Shown: piece after piece, positions 32,636 through 40,478 of the stretch
Layout of the letters: each line of letters begins with the position of its first letter
Position numbering within the stretch: the first letter of the stretch is position 1
Made by a program: the position numbers and the translations under genes
Notes under the pieces: generated by a model
Seen by the model: only the letters and a program-made list of their open reading frames with translations
What the model was told of the DNA's origin: nothing
Databases searched by the model: none
Origin: Sphingopyxis sp. H115
GTDB taxonomy: Bacteria > Pseudomonadota > Alphaproteobacteria > Sphingomonadales > Sphingomonadaceae
DNA length: 64,000 nucleotides
NCBI RefSeq assembly: GCF_001468465.1
Contig: NZ_LNSA01000022.1
Coordinates: forward strand, 1-64,000
Reading direction: 5' to 3'

Positions 32636-33118
32636 ATGGCAGACCGGGCATCCGCCATGATCCGGATCGGCGGCACGATTTCTCGCAATCTGATACCCGC
32701 GCTTCTCGAAGCTATCGAATGCGATGGCGGGAAAGCCGATTGGGAAGGGAATTCGATCGAGTTTTCCCATATTGCCGACGGGCATATCCTGGAGGTTTGT
32801 GCCTATGAACTGATCGGCGGTCAGTTCGAATGTGTCGAAGCCTTCTGCTGCAATCACGGCATCGCCTTCGTTCGGCGCTCGGACGCGTGTTCCGGCGCAT
32901 TCGGACCCGAGCGCGCGGTTCATACGGGCGATCGGGCGCCCCGACACTACGAGGTAAATGACGCTGACCAGATCGTCCTCAATCAACGAGAGCTGAACGA
33001 CCTTGGTTCGATCGCTGCGGCGAACGCCTGGTTTCAAGCGGGCGATTTCGCTCTGCCGCCCTTGTCCATCGGAACCCGCGAAAGCCCGTCCTTGTGCCGG
33101 GAGAATGGCGATGGCTGA
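32636..33118 (+). CDS. Element-encoded protein of unknown function, 160 aa
   Basis: Starts at ATG 32636, five bases after GGAGG; the in-frame ATG at 32624 overlaps that ribosome site and is less likely. The N-terminal half (MIRIGGTISRNLIPALLEAIECDGG, then LEVCAYELIGGQFECVEAFC) has the look of a small alpha/beta protein. The C-terminal half includes RHYEVNDADQIVLNQREL. No domain recognised. It overlaps the next gene by 8 bp, so the two are co-translated. Confidence 0.7.
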   Translation: MADRASAMIRIGGTISRNLIPALLEAIECDGGKADWEGNSIEFSHIADGHILEVCAYELIGGQFECVEAFCCNHGIAFVRRSDACSGAFGPERAVHTGDRAPRHYEVNDADQIVLNQRELNDLGSIAAANAWFQAGDFALPPLSIGTRESPSLCRENGDG

Positions 33119-34154
33119 ACATTATCTCGAGGCAAGCTTCAGCTTCGCCTGCACAGATGCCGAGCTGGCGCTGCTCAAGGAGATATTCGGGGCGGCCAGC
33201 GACATGATGAGCGGTATCGTCGCACCGGCGCCAAGCCCGAAAATCCTCGAACTCTTTCCTCCTGAAGACGAAGATGATCTGTGGAGCGGCCTTGGCACGA
33301 TATTCTGCGATGCGTATTTTCCCGATTTCGGTGCCCGTTTCGAGGCGGGAACTGCGTCGATCGACGGGGTCGGTCAGATCGCGCATATCTATGGCACGCC
33401 AACCTTCCAGCCCGACCCGGTCGCAACGGTCATCCATCGGTGCTGCGCCGAATCCCTTCTTCGCGCCGCTATCGGTTTCGAATGGTCGGAAAGCTGCTCC
33501 AAACCTCGCGAGGGCGAGTTTGGCGGCGGCTGGTGCGCCATCTTCGCGGATCGCATCGAGATGCATTCGACAAGCGAGGCCTTGTCGGCGGCGCTCGGGC
33601 AGTCCGCGCCGAGCGACCCGCCTCACCTGGAACGTGATGCCTGGACCGAGTATCCAGCCCACCCGCTCGCGGATTGGAAATACCAGATCGCGAACGACGA
33701 CACACGCCTTGGCTATCGGGACTGGATTGCGGCGCGCGTGCTTGGCGAGCCGCACGATACTGCCGGGGACACCGACGCGACCTCGCCTGTCCCGGAGGCG
33801 CCCGGACTCTACCTGCATCTCTATCACGGCCGCAAGGATCCCGACGAAAATCTTGAAGACTGGGGGAGCGAAGGACCGGTGATCGGCCCGCTCGCCTATG
33901 TGCACACGACCTATATGTGCGACGTCAAGTTCGCGGCGGCTCCCGATGTCATGGACCGATTCTTCCCGGCGGTCATGGCCGAATGGTGCGCACGCGGATT
34001 GTCCAACGTCGCGGGTCCGCTCTGTGATTGGCGCCTGACCATCTTCGACGACTATGTCGAATATGACGGCATCTACTATGGCGACTGGACCGTGTTCGCC
34101 GCCACGCCCAGTGAGGTCGATGAGCGGTTCGCCAAGGTGGCGAAGGCGGCGTGA
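33111..34154 (+). CDS. Element-encoded protein of unknown function, 347 aa
   Basis: ATG 33111 is favoured over 33105 because GGGAG then lies seven bases upstream. Two regions can be seen: an N-terminal one (about 1-150) with ELFPPEDEDDLWSGLGTIF and GQIAHIYGTPTF, and a C-terminal one (about 225-345) with LYLHLYHGRKDPDENLEDWG, IGPLAYVHTTYMCDVKF and DDYVEYDGIYYGDW. The second region recurs in sphingomonad plasmid proteins without known function. It is acidic, with no signal peptide or membrane helix. Coupled to the preceding gene. Confidence 0.7.
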   Translation: MAEHYLEASFSFACTDAELALLKEIFGAASDMMSGIVAPAPSPKILELFPPEDEDDLWSGLGTIFCDAYFPDFGARFEAGTASIDGVGQIAHIYGTPTFQPDPVATVIHRCCAESLLRAAIGFEWSESCSKPREGEFGGGWCAIFADRIEMHSTSEALSAALGQSAPSDPPHLERDAWTEYPAHPLADWKYQIANDDTRLGYRDWIAARVLGEPHDTAGDTDATSPVPEAPGLYLHLYHGRKDPDENLEDWGSEGPVIGPLAYVHTTYMCDVKFAAAPDVMDRFFPAVMAEWCARGLSNVAGPLCDWRLTIFDDYVEYDGIYYGDWTVFAATPSEVDERFAKVAKAA

Positions 34155-34204
34155 TGGCGCACATCGTCAAAGGCTAGGCCCTCTGCCAGAAACCGGGCTG
34201 CACA

Positions 34205-34429
34205 ATGTCCCGGCACCGCGATCCCATTCTCGAGGTTGTCTGCCCCAACTGCCACGCCGCGGTAGGTGTCGGCTGCCGCCGGCCGAGTGGGCATAGCGGG
34301 CCATTCGTCGAATTTCACACCTCGCGCGACATCCTCGCTGACCGCGAGGGCAAGTATGGACCGTGCCCGCTCGGGCTCTGCGGTCTCGGCTGCGTTTCGC
34401 CTCAACTGGGCCTGCCGCTGTTCGATTGA
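34205..34429 (+). CDS. Small putative zinc-ribbon protein, 74 aa
   Basis: The first part reads EVVCPNCHAAVGVGCRRPSGH: a CxxC knuckle followed by a third Cys and His, then HTSRD, which together could bind one zinc. The C-terminal half holds four more cysteines (GPCPLGLCGLGC). It resembles the short zinc-binding 'CPxC...PCR.P.G..H' proteins seen on mobile elements. Role unknown, perhaps nucleic-acid binding. It starts at ATG 34205, 50 bp after the previous gene. Confidence 0.6.
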   Translation: MSRHRDPILEVVCPNCHAAVGVGCRRPSGHSGPFVEFHTSRDILADREGKYGPCPLGLCGLGCVSPQLGLPLFD

Positions 34430-34462
34430 ACCGCGGCGCCGCCAATCGGAGAGGTTTCCGCA

Positions 34463-35098
34463 ATGCCCGAAATCATCCCCATCACCGTCTATCAGTTCGA
34501 CGAACTGGACGAGCGCGCTAAGGACAAGGCGCGCGACTGGTATCGTCAGGGCGCCTTCGACCATGACTGGTACGACTTCGTCTTCAGCGACTTCGAGGCG
34601 ATCTGCGACATCCTCGGTATCACGCTTCGCACCAACCCGGTTTCCCATGTCGGAGGCACAAAGCGCGAAGAGCCGCAGATATTCTTCACGGGCTTTGCCA
34701 GCCAGGGAGACGGCGCCAGCTTTGCCGGCAGCTACGCCTATCGGCCCAGATCATCGAAAGCCATCCGGGTCTACGCGCCGCAGGATGCCAGGCTTCACCA
34801 GATCGCCGATGCGCTTCGCTACATCCAGCGCCAGCATTTCTACCGGCTCAGCGCCGATATTCGCCACCGCGGTCGCTATTACCATGAATATTGCATGGAC
34901 ATCGCGGTCGAGCGCGAAGGGATCGCCTTCGGTTCCCCCGCGGAAGAAACCATCATCGAAGCACTGCGCGACCTTGCCCGCTGGCTCTATCGGCGCCTCG
35001 AAAGCGAATTCGAGTATCTGACGTCCGAGCAGGCCGTAGATGAGGCGATAACCGCCAACGGATACACCTTCGTGGAGAATGGCAAGCCGTTCGGCTGA
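34463..35098 (+). CDS. Conserved plasmid/ICE protein, 211 aa (sometimes labelled antitoxin)
   Basis: The sequence opens TVYQFDELDERAKDKARDWYRQ and contains FTGFASQGDGASFAG, DIRHRGRYYHEYCM and ALRDLARWLYRRLESEFEYL, a pattern I know from widespread plasmid and ICE proteins that databases often call 'antitoxin of toxin-antitoxin stability system'. No adjacent toxin-like gene is visible, so I regard that label as unproven. Soluble and Tyr/Asp-rich. The start is preceded by GGAGAGG. Confidence 0.7.
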   Translation: MPEIIPITVYQFDELDERAKDKARDWYRQGAFDHDWYDFVFSDFEAICDILGITLRTNPVSHVGGTKREEPQIFFTGFASQGDGASFAGSYAYRPRSSKAIRVYAPQDARLHQIADALRYIQRQHFYRLSADIRHRGRYYHEYCMDIAVEREGIAFGSPAEETIIEALRDLARWLYRRLESEFEYLTSEQAVDEAITANGYTFVENGKPFG

Positions 35099-35227
35099 CC
35101 ACGTCTTTCCTTGCCTCGCTGATGGGCGTCGATGGCAAGACGGTCACGTTCTGCACCGCCTGAGGGCTGCTCAAGGCGAACCGGCGCGGTACCGACCAAA
35201 CGAGCGCGCACCACGCCATCTGACTGC

Positions 35228-35260
35228 CGGTCGGGAGGGAAGGGGGTGGGAACGGGGCGA
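35228..35260 (+). repeat. G-rich leader element, copy 4 (before the DUF932 gene)
   Basis: CGGGAGGGAAGGGGGTGGG then AACGGGGCG. Five runs of three or more G with loops of 1, 2, 1 and 3 bases make it the best G-quadruplex former of the set. It ends 55 bp before ATG 35315. Confidence 0.65.
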
Positions 35261-35314
35261 GCCGGTCAGTGATTTCGGTCCGGCTCGACGTTCCACTCTT
35301 GCCGGAGATTTCCC

Positions 35315-36508
35315 ATGACCAATCTTGTCCCCGCTGCCGACCGTCCGGTCGGCGGCGCCTATCGCGTCGATATCTCCCGCGGCCGCAACATCGGCCGCGT
35401 TTCGTCCGAATGGTTCTCGCGTCCCGACGACGAGCGCTTCCTCTCGCTGACCGATCTCTATGATGTCGTTCGCGCCCGCGCCGACCGGGCAACCACGCGC
35501 GTCGTCGACAGCAAGGCGATCCGTGTCGAGGCGCGGAGCGATAGCCCCGAGCGACTCTCGCTGATGGTCCCCGACGAAGAGCGGCCCGTTGCGCCGACGA
35601 ACTGGGCATTCGGACAGCTTTGCAGCCTCGTCGGCGCGCCCGCGTCCTATCTTCGCGAGCTTCCGGCTGCGCTTGCCGGCATCAATCTTCAGCACGGCCT
35701 CGTCGCGCACCGCGGCGAGCAGGTGAAACTGCTGCAGACCGACGACGGGCGGACCGAACTTCGCGCCGCGACCGGGCCCGAATATGGCCGTATCTGGGAT
35801 TATGAGCTCGTGGAAGCGGTGATGAAGATCGCCGGCGACGGCATCGGGCAAACGCGGTGGAAGGTCCCCGGCGTGCTCGACTGGTCGAGCATGCACTATA
35901 ATCCTTATGTCGACGTCACACGCGACACGACGACGCTTTATGCCTCCGACCGCGACGTCTTCATCTTCCTGGTCGATGACACGCACCCGATCGAGGCGGG
36001 CAAGCTACCCAATGGCGATCCCGATCTCTATTTCCGCGGCTTCTACTGCTGGAACTCCGAGGTCGGCGCGAAGACGCTCGGCATGGCGACCTTCTATCTG
36101 CGCGCCGTGTGCATGAACCGCAACCTCTGGGGCGTCGAGAATTTCGAGGAGGTGAAGATCCGCCACTCGAAATTCGCAGCCAACCGCTTCGCCCATGAAG
36201 CAGCGCCCGCGCTCGAGCATTTCGCGGACTCTTCGCCGATGCCATTCCTGAGCGGCATCAAGACCGCGCGCGAGCGCATCGTCGCCCGCAAGGATGAGGA
36301 CCGCGAGACGTTCCTGCGCAAACGCGGCTTCTCGAAGGCCGAAACCGCAAAGATCGTCGCGACGGTGCTCAATGAAGAGGGCCGCCCGCCTGAGACGATC
36401 TATGATTTCGTGCAGGGCATCACGGCCTTTGCGCGCACCAGGACCAACCAGGACAGCCGGCTCGAAGTCGAGGGCAAGGCCCGCAAGCTTCTCGAAACCG
36501 CCCACTGA
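35315..36508 (+). CDS. DUF932 protein, 397 aa
   Basis: Full-length member of the DUF932 family found on plasmids and phages (phage/plasmid-like protein family). Typical features are SLTDLYDVVRARADRATTRVVDSKAIRVEA near the N-terminus, WAFGQLCSLVGAPASYLRELPA, YGRIWDYELVEAVMKI, the DVTRDTTTLYASDRDVFIFLVDD block and a C-terminal helical part (EDRETFLRKRGFSKAE). Biochemical role unknown; the family often sits with anti-restriction or replication genes. It is followed by a strong hairpin at 36514-36545. Confidence 0.85.
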   Translation: MTNLVPAADRPVGGAYRVDISRGRNIGRVSSEWFSRPDDERFLSLTDLYDVVRARADRATTRVVDSKAIRVEARSDSPERLSLMVPDEERPVAPTNWAFGQLCSLVGAPASYLRELPAALAGINLQHGLVAHRGEQVKLLQTDDGRTELRAATGPEYGRIWDYELVEAVMKIAGDGIGQTRWKVPGVLDWSSMHYNPYVDVTRDTTTLYASDRDVFIFLVDDTHPIEAGKLPNGDPDLYFRGFYCWNSEVGAKTLGMATFYLRAVCMNRNLWGVENFEEVKIRHSKFAANRFAHEAAPALEHFADSSPMPFLSGIKTARERIVARKDEDRETFLRKRGFSKAETAKIVATVLNEEGRPPETIYDFVQGITAFARTRTNQDSRLEVEGKARKLLETAH

Positions 36509-36513
36509 CGTCC

Positions 36514-36545
36514 GAAGCCGCCGGTTCGTTCGATCCGGCGGCTTC
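36514..36545 (+). terminator. Hairpin terminator after the DUF932 gene
   Basis: GAAGCCGCCGG (36514-36524) and CCGGCGGCTTC (36535-36545) form a perfect 11-bp stem with a 10-base loop, 5 bp after the stop codon. The following CTTCCC is only weakly T-rich. Confidence 0.65.
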
Positions 36546-36564
36546 CTTCCCATGGAGACCCGCC

Positions 36565-36954
36565 ATGACCGATGCGCGCTACCGCTTGCTCGATACGATG
36601 CAGGACCTCATGTCCAACTATCTCCTCGACGAATGCCCCAACGATGTGACGTGGGAAGATTTTGACCCTGACATCGATGGGCTGCGTTCGAGCGTCGCGG
36701 ACCTCATCGACAGGCATTGCCGAGGCGCGGTCTCAACCGCCGTCGTCGCTACCTACCTTGTCGATGTCGCATTTTTCAGCGGCGACGATTGCTTTGCGAG
36801 CGCAGTCTATACGATCGATGCTTCGACACCCGAGGGGGCGGAGCACCACGCGCTGTCGATGTCGCTCGACTGCATTTACAACGACCCGCGCATTCCGGAC
36901 CTCTCGCGCGCCGCGACCGCGAGGCCGATGGACGATCCCGACGCGCCGATATGA
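36565..36954 (+). CDS. Element-encoded protein of unknown function, 129 aa
   Basis: Starts MTDARYRLLDTMQDLMSNYLLDE and is strongly acidic throughout; an inner segment VATYLVDVAFFSGDDCFASAVYTID is beta-like. No domain recognised. GGAGA lies ten bases before the ATG. The stop overlaps the next start as ATGA at 36951-36954, making it the first of a three-gene coupled set. Confidence 0.65.
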   Translation: MTDARYRLLDTMQDLMSNYLLDECPNDVTWEDFDPDIDGLRSSVADLIDRHCRGAVSTAVVATYLVDVAFFSGDDCFASAVYTIDASTPEGAEHHALSMSLDCIYNDPRIPDLSRAATARPMDDPDAPI

Positions 36955-37145
36955 TTGTCGATCGGTCCCCACGATGGCGCGAACGGCGCTGTCGCTGGCT
37001 ACCGAATGCGACGAATATCGGCCCAGGCTCCCTTTCCGTGGACGTCATCGACACGCGCCGACAGGCCTCATCCTTCGTGAAGGTCATCACTTCGCGAGAT
37101 CAATGCCGGACGCCCGGCATGTCCCTTCTTGCTTTGGGAGCATGA
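36951..37145 (+). CDS. Small basic protein, 64 aa, coupled on both sides
   Basis: Encodes MIVDRSPRWRERRCRW and onward: an Arg-rich N-terminus, then SLSVDVIDTRRQASSFVKVITSRD. By itself it would be doubtful, but its start overlaps the previous stop (ATGA, 36951) and its stop overlaps the next start (ATGA, 37142), which is the normal layout of a coupled operon. Function unknown; the charge would allow nucleic-acid binding. Confidence 0.5.
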   Translation: MIVDRSPRWRERRCRWLPNATNIGPGSLSVDVIDTRRQASSFVKVITSRDQCRTPGMSLLALGA

Positions 37146-37405
37146 CCATTGCCGAAACGGTTCCGACGATGTTGAATCCATTCCAGCGAATTTGCGCCGT
37201 CGCATACGGTGAAGGCGACTTTGCCCACATCGAAAGCATCGAGGAGACCCACGATTTGGGCGATCCGCTCTTTGCCTTTCTCATGGCTGAGCTAGCATCG
37301 AGCGAGGGCTGTGATTGCCGGAAAGAAGCGCTGCGCCGCCTAGAAATGGCTGCAGCTGATATTCGCTGCGTTATCGACGCGATCGATCAAACGATTGTCA
37401 TTTGA
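37142..37405 (+). CDS. Element-encoded protein of unknown function, 87 aa
   Basis: From ATG 37142: MTIAETVPTMLNPFQRICAV and onward, with an acidic middle (EGDFAHIESIEETHDLGDPLF) and a helical C-terminus (CRKEALRRLEMAAADIRCVIDAID). No domain recognised. ATGA overlap with the 64-aa gene supports this start although the GGGAG site is too close to the codon, as expected for coupled translation. Confidence 0.6.
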   Translation: MTIAETVPTMLNPFQRICAVAYGEGDFAHIESIEETHDLGDPLFAFLMAELASSEGCDCRKEALRRLEMAAADIRCVIDAIDQTIVI

Positions 37406-37480
37406 TCGATCCAGCATGCCCAAGCGCCGTAGTTCGCCGAGTGCCGGCGCAGGCTCACATCAGCCGAACAGGATTATATC

Positions 37481-38182
37481 ATGTCTGACATTGGCATCCG
37501 CGCCTTGGCGCAACTGCTCGCTCGTGCCCGTGCCGCCATCGAAACGCCGGCCGACCTCGATGACGCTGCCCGCGCCGCGGTGATCGAGGATATCGCTGCG
37601 TTCGAGGATTGCCTTGCGCGGGGATTGATTCCGTGGGGCTTCGACATCCACATCGGTTCAATCGATCATAAGCATGGCACCAACCATTATGCCGCGCTGA
37701 CTCAGAAAGCCTTGATGGCGGAAGTCGCCGAATATTGCCGCGAGTGGTGGTCCGATATCGAAGATGGGCGCGATCCGGCGACGCTCGACGATCAAACGAT
37801 CGCGGACATCTATTTCGATGATCATCCGAGCGAGAATCTCAAGACTGACCGCGTCCATATCGATCCGCTACTCGCCGACATGCAGACACTGGGCCCCGAA
37901 ACCGGGCACTATTGCGTCATTGCCACGGCGCATCTGTCGACTGCGACGGCAGCCATGCTTGATGAATGGTGCGCGGCGGCAACCTCCGACCGGCCGATCA
38001 ATGTTGCGAGTACCATATACGGATGGTTCGTTCCGGCGCGCGAGGTGGATGAGCCGGCGCAGGCCAAGCTACCGGCCGATCTTCTTGCCGCGATGAGATT
38101 TGCTCGTGCACATGGCTTCGACCATATCCTGTTCGACTGCGACGCTGGCAGCGTCGAGGCATTGCCGAAGCATGACTGGTGA
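37481..38182 (+). CDS. Protein with C-terminal DUF5983-like domain, 233 aa
   Basis: The N-terminal half is helical (RALAQLLARARAAIETPADLDDAARAAVIEDI). The C-terminal half, from about residue 140, has CVIATAHLSTATAAMLDEW, ASTIYGWFVPA and a final ARAHGFDHILFDCDAGSVEALPKHDW, the pattern of the DUF5983 domain common on conjugative elements. No known activity. Soluble and acidic. Confidence 0.65.
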   Translation: MSDIGIRALAQLLARARAAIETPADLDDAARAAVIEDIAAFEDCLARGLIPWGFDIHIGSIDHKHGTNHYAALTQKALMAEVAEYCREWWSDIEDGRDPATLDDQTIADIYFDDHPSENLKTDRVHIDPLLADMQTLGPETGHYCVIATAHLSTATAAMLDEWCAAATSDRPINVASTIYGWFVPAREVDEPAQAKLPADLLAAMRFARAHGFDHILFDCDAGSVEALPKHDW

Positions 38183-38215
38183 AGCCGGTCCTTGGTATGT
38201 TTGGCGTAATTCCCA

Positions 38216-38407
38216 TTAAGCCTGCGACCGCGCATCGAGCATTTCCAGCCGATCGGCGGCAAGCTCCGCGACATTGGCCTGGATCACATGGCCGCGATTG
38301 CGCAGGATTTCGCCGAGATCCCTGACCATCGTGATCAGATCGCCGGTCGCAAGCGGGCCATCGAGCGCGCGCAATAGATGGCGTTCTTCCTCGTCCAGTT
38401 CGCGCAT
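38216..38407 (-). CDS. Small acidic protein, 63 aa, opposite strand
   Basis: From ATG 38407: MRELDEEERHLLRALDGPLA and onward, fully helical in appearance (LITMVRDLGEILRNRGHVI). GGAGA lies seven bases before this ATG, whereas the alternative ATG at 38413 would be too close. It is one of only two minus-strand genes in the element, so it has its own promoter and might be a regulator or antitoxin-like partner. No domain recognised. Confidence 0.5.
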   Translation of the reverse strand: MRELDEEERHLLRALDGPLATGDLITMVRDLGEILRNRGHVIQANVAELAADRLEMLDARSQA

Positions 38408-38699
38408 CGTCATTCTCCGCGGGACGCAATTTTGGGCAGGCACGTAATCTAGCACATTCGGACGATCGTCGGCTGCGCAAATTCTCCTCTCGGCGATGAA
38501 TTGCAGCGCCACGACGTGCACTGCACGAACCCGAGCCCGAGGGGCGCCCGCTCGCTTGCCTCCCGCTCGCCATCGATCGACAGATGTGGAACATCGCGGC
38601 TGCGGGCACTTGGGGTGCCTTCAATATCCCTGCGAAATGGGAGGAGAGAGGGAAGGACAGGGGCGGGCGCAATAGGCGTCCGGAGAAGGAACCTGTCCC
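38408..38699. other. Divergent promoter region with G-rich leader
   Basis: About 290 bp between the 63-aa minus-strand gene and the next plus-strand gene. Apart from the G-rich element at 38639-38670 and a GAAGGA ribosome site, I see no gene or hairpin. Confidence 0.4.
38639..38670 (+). repeat. G-rich leader element, copy 5
   Basis: GGGAGGAGAGAGGGAAGGAC then AGGGGCGGGCGC: four runs of three or more G. It ends 30 bp before ATG 38700. Confidence 0.55.
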
Positions 38700-39344
38700 A
38701 TGTCATACGATATCGCGTTCCGCTTCCAGCAGGCGCTCGATCCTTCGGCACTCTCGACGCTGCCGGCCTGTCTCCACGCGCTGATCGCGGCGATCAAGGA
38801 TTGCCGAAATGCCGGCAATCCCGACGAAACCGATCCCGCAGTACTGTTGCTCGCGCGGCATCTCGGTGCCGTTGCGGGCGCCACGGGCGGCGGCGACACC
38901 GCGCTTCGGCGCGCCTGCTTGGACCGCATCGCCGACATGCGCGGCAAATCCGCACTCGTGGTGCTGGCGCATAGGGGTGTCAGCTACGACGAGCAGGCAA
39001 AGAAGCTCTTCCATAGCGACGGCCGAAAGGCCCTGAAGCGGCTTGCCGAGGCCCTTTGCATGGAGGACGGCACCTATGATCTTCGATCGATCAAGGGCGG
39101 TATTGCCGTCAGCGGCGAGATCATCCTTCATACCGAGGAAATCTATGTCCAGCTCCGGCTTGGCATCGGATCCGGCCGTGAAGTGATGTTCCGCCGCGTC
39201 GCCGGGCGGAAGGATTATTGCGGCGACCGCAACCACTGGGCCGCGGTCGGCGAACTGCTCGAGCCTGACCGCCTCGCCGCGCGCATCCGGCGCGAACTGC
39301 ACCTCGCCGAACCCGGAACGCCGCCGATGCGGCTGGTCGCTTGA
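38700..39344 (+). CDS. Element-encoded protein of unknown function, 214 aa
   Basis: Starts MSYDIAFRFQQALDPSALST. The N-terminal part is helical (ALIAAIKDCRNAGNPDETDPAVLLLARHL). A central alpha/beta region contains VLAHRGVSYDEQAKKLFHSDGRKALKRLAEAL. The C-terminal half is beta-rich (EIILHTEEIYVQLRLGIGSG, then VMFRRVAGRKDYCGDRN). No family recognised. It is followed 11 bp later by the next gene and probably shares its transcript. Confidence 0.65.
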   Translation: MSYDIAFRFQQALDPSALSTLPACLHALIAAIKDCRNAGNPDETDPAVLLLARHLGAVAGATGGGDTALRRACLDRIADMRGKSALVVLAHRGVSYDEQAKKLFHSDGRKALKRLAEALCMEDGTYDLRSIKGGIAVSGEIILHTEEIYVQLRLGIGSGREVMFRRVAGRKDYCGDRNHWAAVGELLEPDRLAARIRRELHLAEPGTPPMRLVA

Positions 39345-39355
39345 GGAGAACGTCG

Positions 39356-39817
39356 ATGAAAGTCATTGTCTCGCGTTCCCGCATCGCGGGGGCGCTGCCC
39401 CATTATGTCTATCGCGCGCTGGTTCCGGCCGAGGGTGTTGCGGTGGAGCGTATCGCGAGCGCCGGCACCGTTCACGCGCCCGGGGTCGCCGGTCGTATTG
39501 CTTGCATTCGGATCGCTCCGCTCATTGCGCCCGAGCGCTACCTCGCGATGCGCCCTGTCGAGCGGACGGCGCTTGCCTCGCGCGTCGGGGCAGTCGGACG
39601 CCGGATCGAGTGGCTGATCATTCGCACCTTCTTCCGGGAGATGACCGCGGACTCGTTACCGATCGTCTTCCAGCTCGATCCTGATCCGGGCGACGCCTGC
39701 GTCTGGGCCGACCTCGACGACCTAACCGGCATCTTTGATGCCGTCGAACCTGGGTTCGCAAGCCTCTCAGCTATCGACCTCGGTCTGCGTCAGCGCGACA
39801 GCCTCCGGGCTGCCTGA
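39356..39817 (+). CDS. Element-encoded protein of unknown function, 153 aa
   Basis: ATG 39356 is preceded by GAGGAGAACGTCG, a strong ribosome site. It reads MKVIVSRSRIAGALPHYVYRAL and has an Arg/Ala-rich middle (MRPVERTALASRVGAVGRRIEWLIIRTF) and an acidic C-terminal stretch (FQLDPDPGDACVWADLDDL). No domain recognised. It lies 11 bp after the preceding gene. Confidence 0.65.
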   Translation: MKVIVSRSRIAGALPHYVYRALVPAEGVAVERIASAGTVHAPGVAGRIACIRIAPLIAPERYLAMRPVERTALASRVGAVGRRIEWLIIRTFFREMTADSLPIVFQLDPDPGDACVWADLDDLTGIFDAVEPGFASLSAIDLGLRQRDSLRAA

Positions 39818-39891
39818 TTGCCGTCATCGACGAGCCGCCCAAGGCGCCTGCCCTGGGCATAGTTACTTCACCCCAGCAGAAAGGGCCTGCG

Positions 39892-40368
39892 ATGACGGTC
39901 ATCGGACATAATGACATCCGGAAAGTCGAGAACTTCGACAGATATGAGATTCTCGCGCACCCGCTTCCCCATCGTGATAACCGCATTTTCTATCCGGCGG
40001 AACCCGATGGTTTTGGCGCCGTCACCTATGCCTCGCACGATGTGATGATTGCGAGGCCGACCGGGATCGGTAGCAAGGGCCGGCTCGCCATACTGATGCA
40101 CCATGGCGGCGGTCGCCACGCTCTCGAATTCTACGAAAGCACCTTGCCCATCGCCTCGGCGCTGCTCGCGCTTCCGGAACGCGAGCAATATGCGCTCGCC
40201 TATACGATCTTCGAGCAAGCGGACGAATGCTCCGCCGGAGCGCGTGCCGCCGAGGCGCAACGATGGGCTGAGGCCTATGCTGAGGGCCGCATCCGGAAAC
40301 GGCGTCGCGGGCGCGCGCGGCAAATCTATGTCGAAACCGCGGCCGAGAAGGCACTTCGCTCCGCCTGA
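39892..40368 (+). CDS. Element-encoded protein of unknown function, 158 aa
   Basis: Starts MTVIGHNDIRKVENFDRYEI. The middle part has RLAILMHHGGGRHALEFYES, and the C-terminus is a basic helix (EGRIRKRRRGRARQIYVE) that could bind nucleic acid. No family recognised. About 75 bp separate it from the previous gene. Confidence 0.6.
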   Translation: MTVIGHNDIRKVENFDRYEILAHPLPHRDNRIFYPAEPDGFGAVTYASHDVMIARPTGIGSKGRLAILMHHGGGRHALEFYESTLPIASALLALPEREQYALAYTIFEQADECSAGARAAEAQRWAEAYAEGRIRKRRRGRARQIYVETAAEKALRSA

Positions 40369-40416
40369 AGCCTGAGCCGCCCGCACTCAATCGCTCGCGA
40401 CCGATCGTCATCGGCC

Positions 40417-40447
40417 GGGAGGAAAGGAGGCGGGGACGTGCGGCGGC
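40417..40447 (+). repeat. G-rich leader element, copy 6 (before the GHKL ATPase gene)
   Basis: CGGGAGGAAAGGAGGCGGGG then ACGTGCGGCGGC. The most divergent copy, sharing the GGGAGGAAAGGAGG purine tract. It ends 32 bp before ATG 40479. Confidence 0.5.
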
Positions 40448-40478
40448 AATGAGGCTGCCGCGCAACCGGAGTATTCCC

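Noticed and set aside
34463-35098. Functional toxin-antitoxin system
   Set aside because: The protein resembles ones labelled antitoxin, but no toxin partner is adjacent and the 211-aa size is unlike known antitoxins.
35099-35170. Tiny frame after the 211-aa protein gene (LTTSFLASLMGVDGKTVTFC)
   Set aside because: Reads plausibly for about 23 codons but has no ATG/GTG with a ribosome site; left out.
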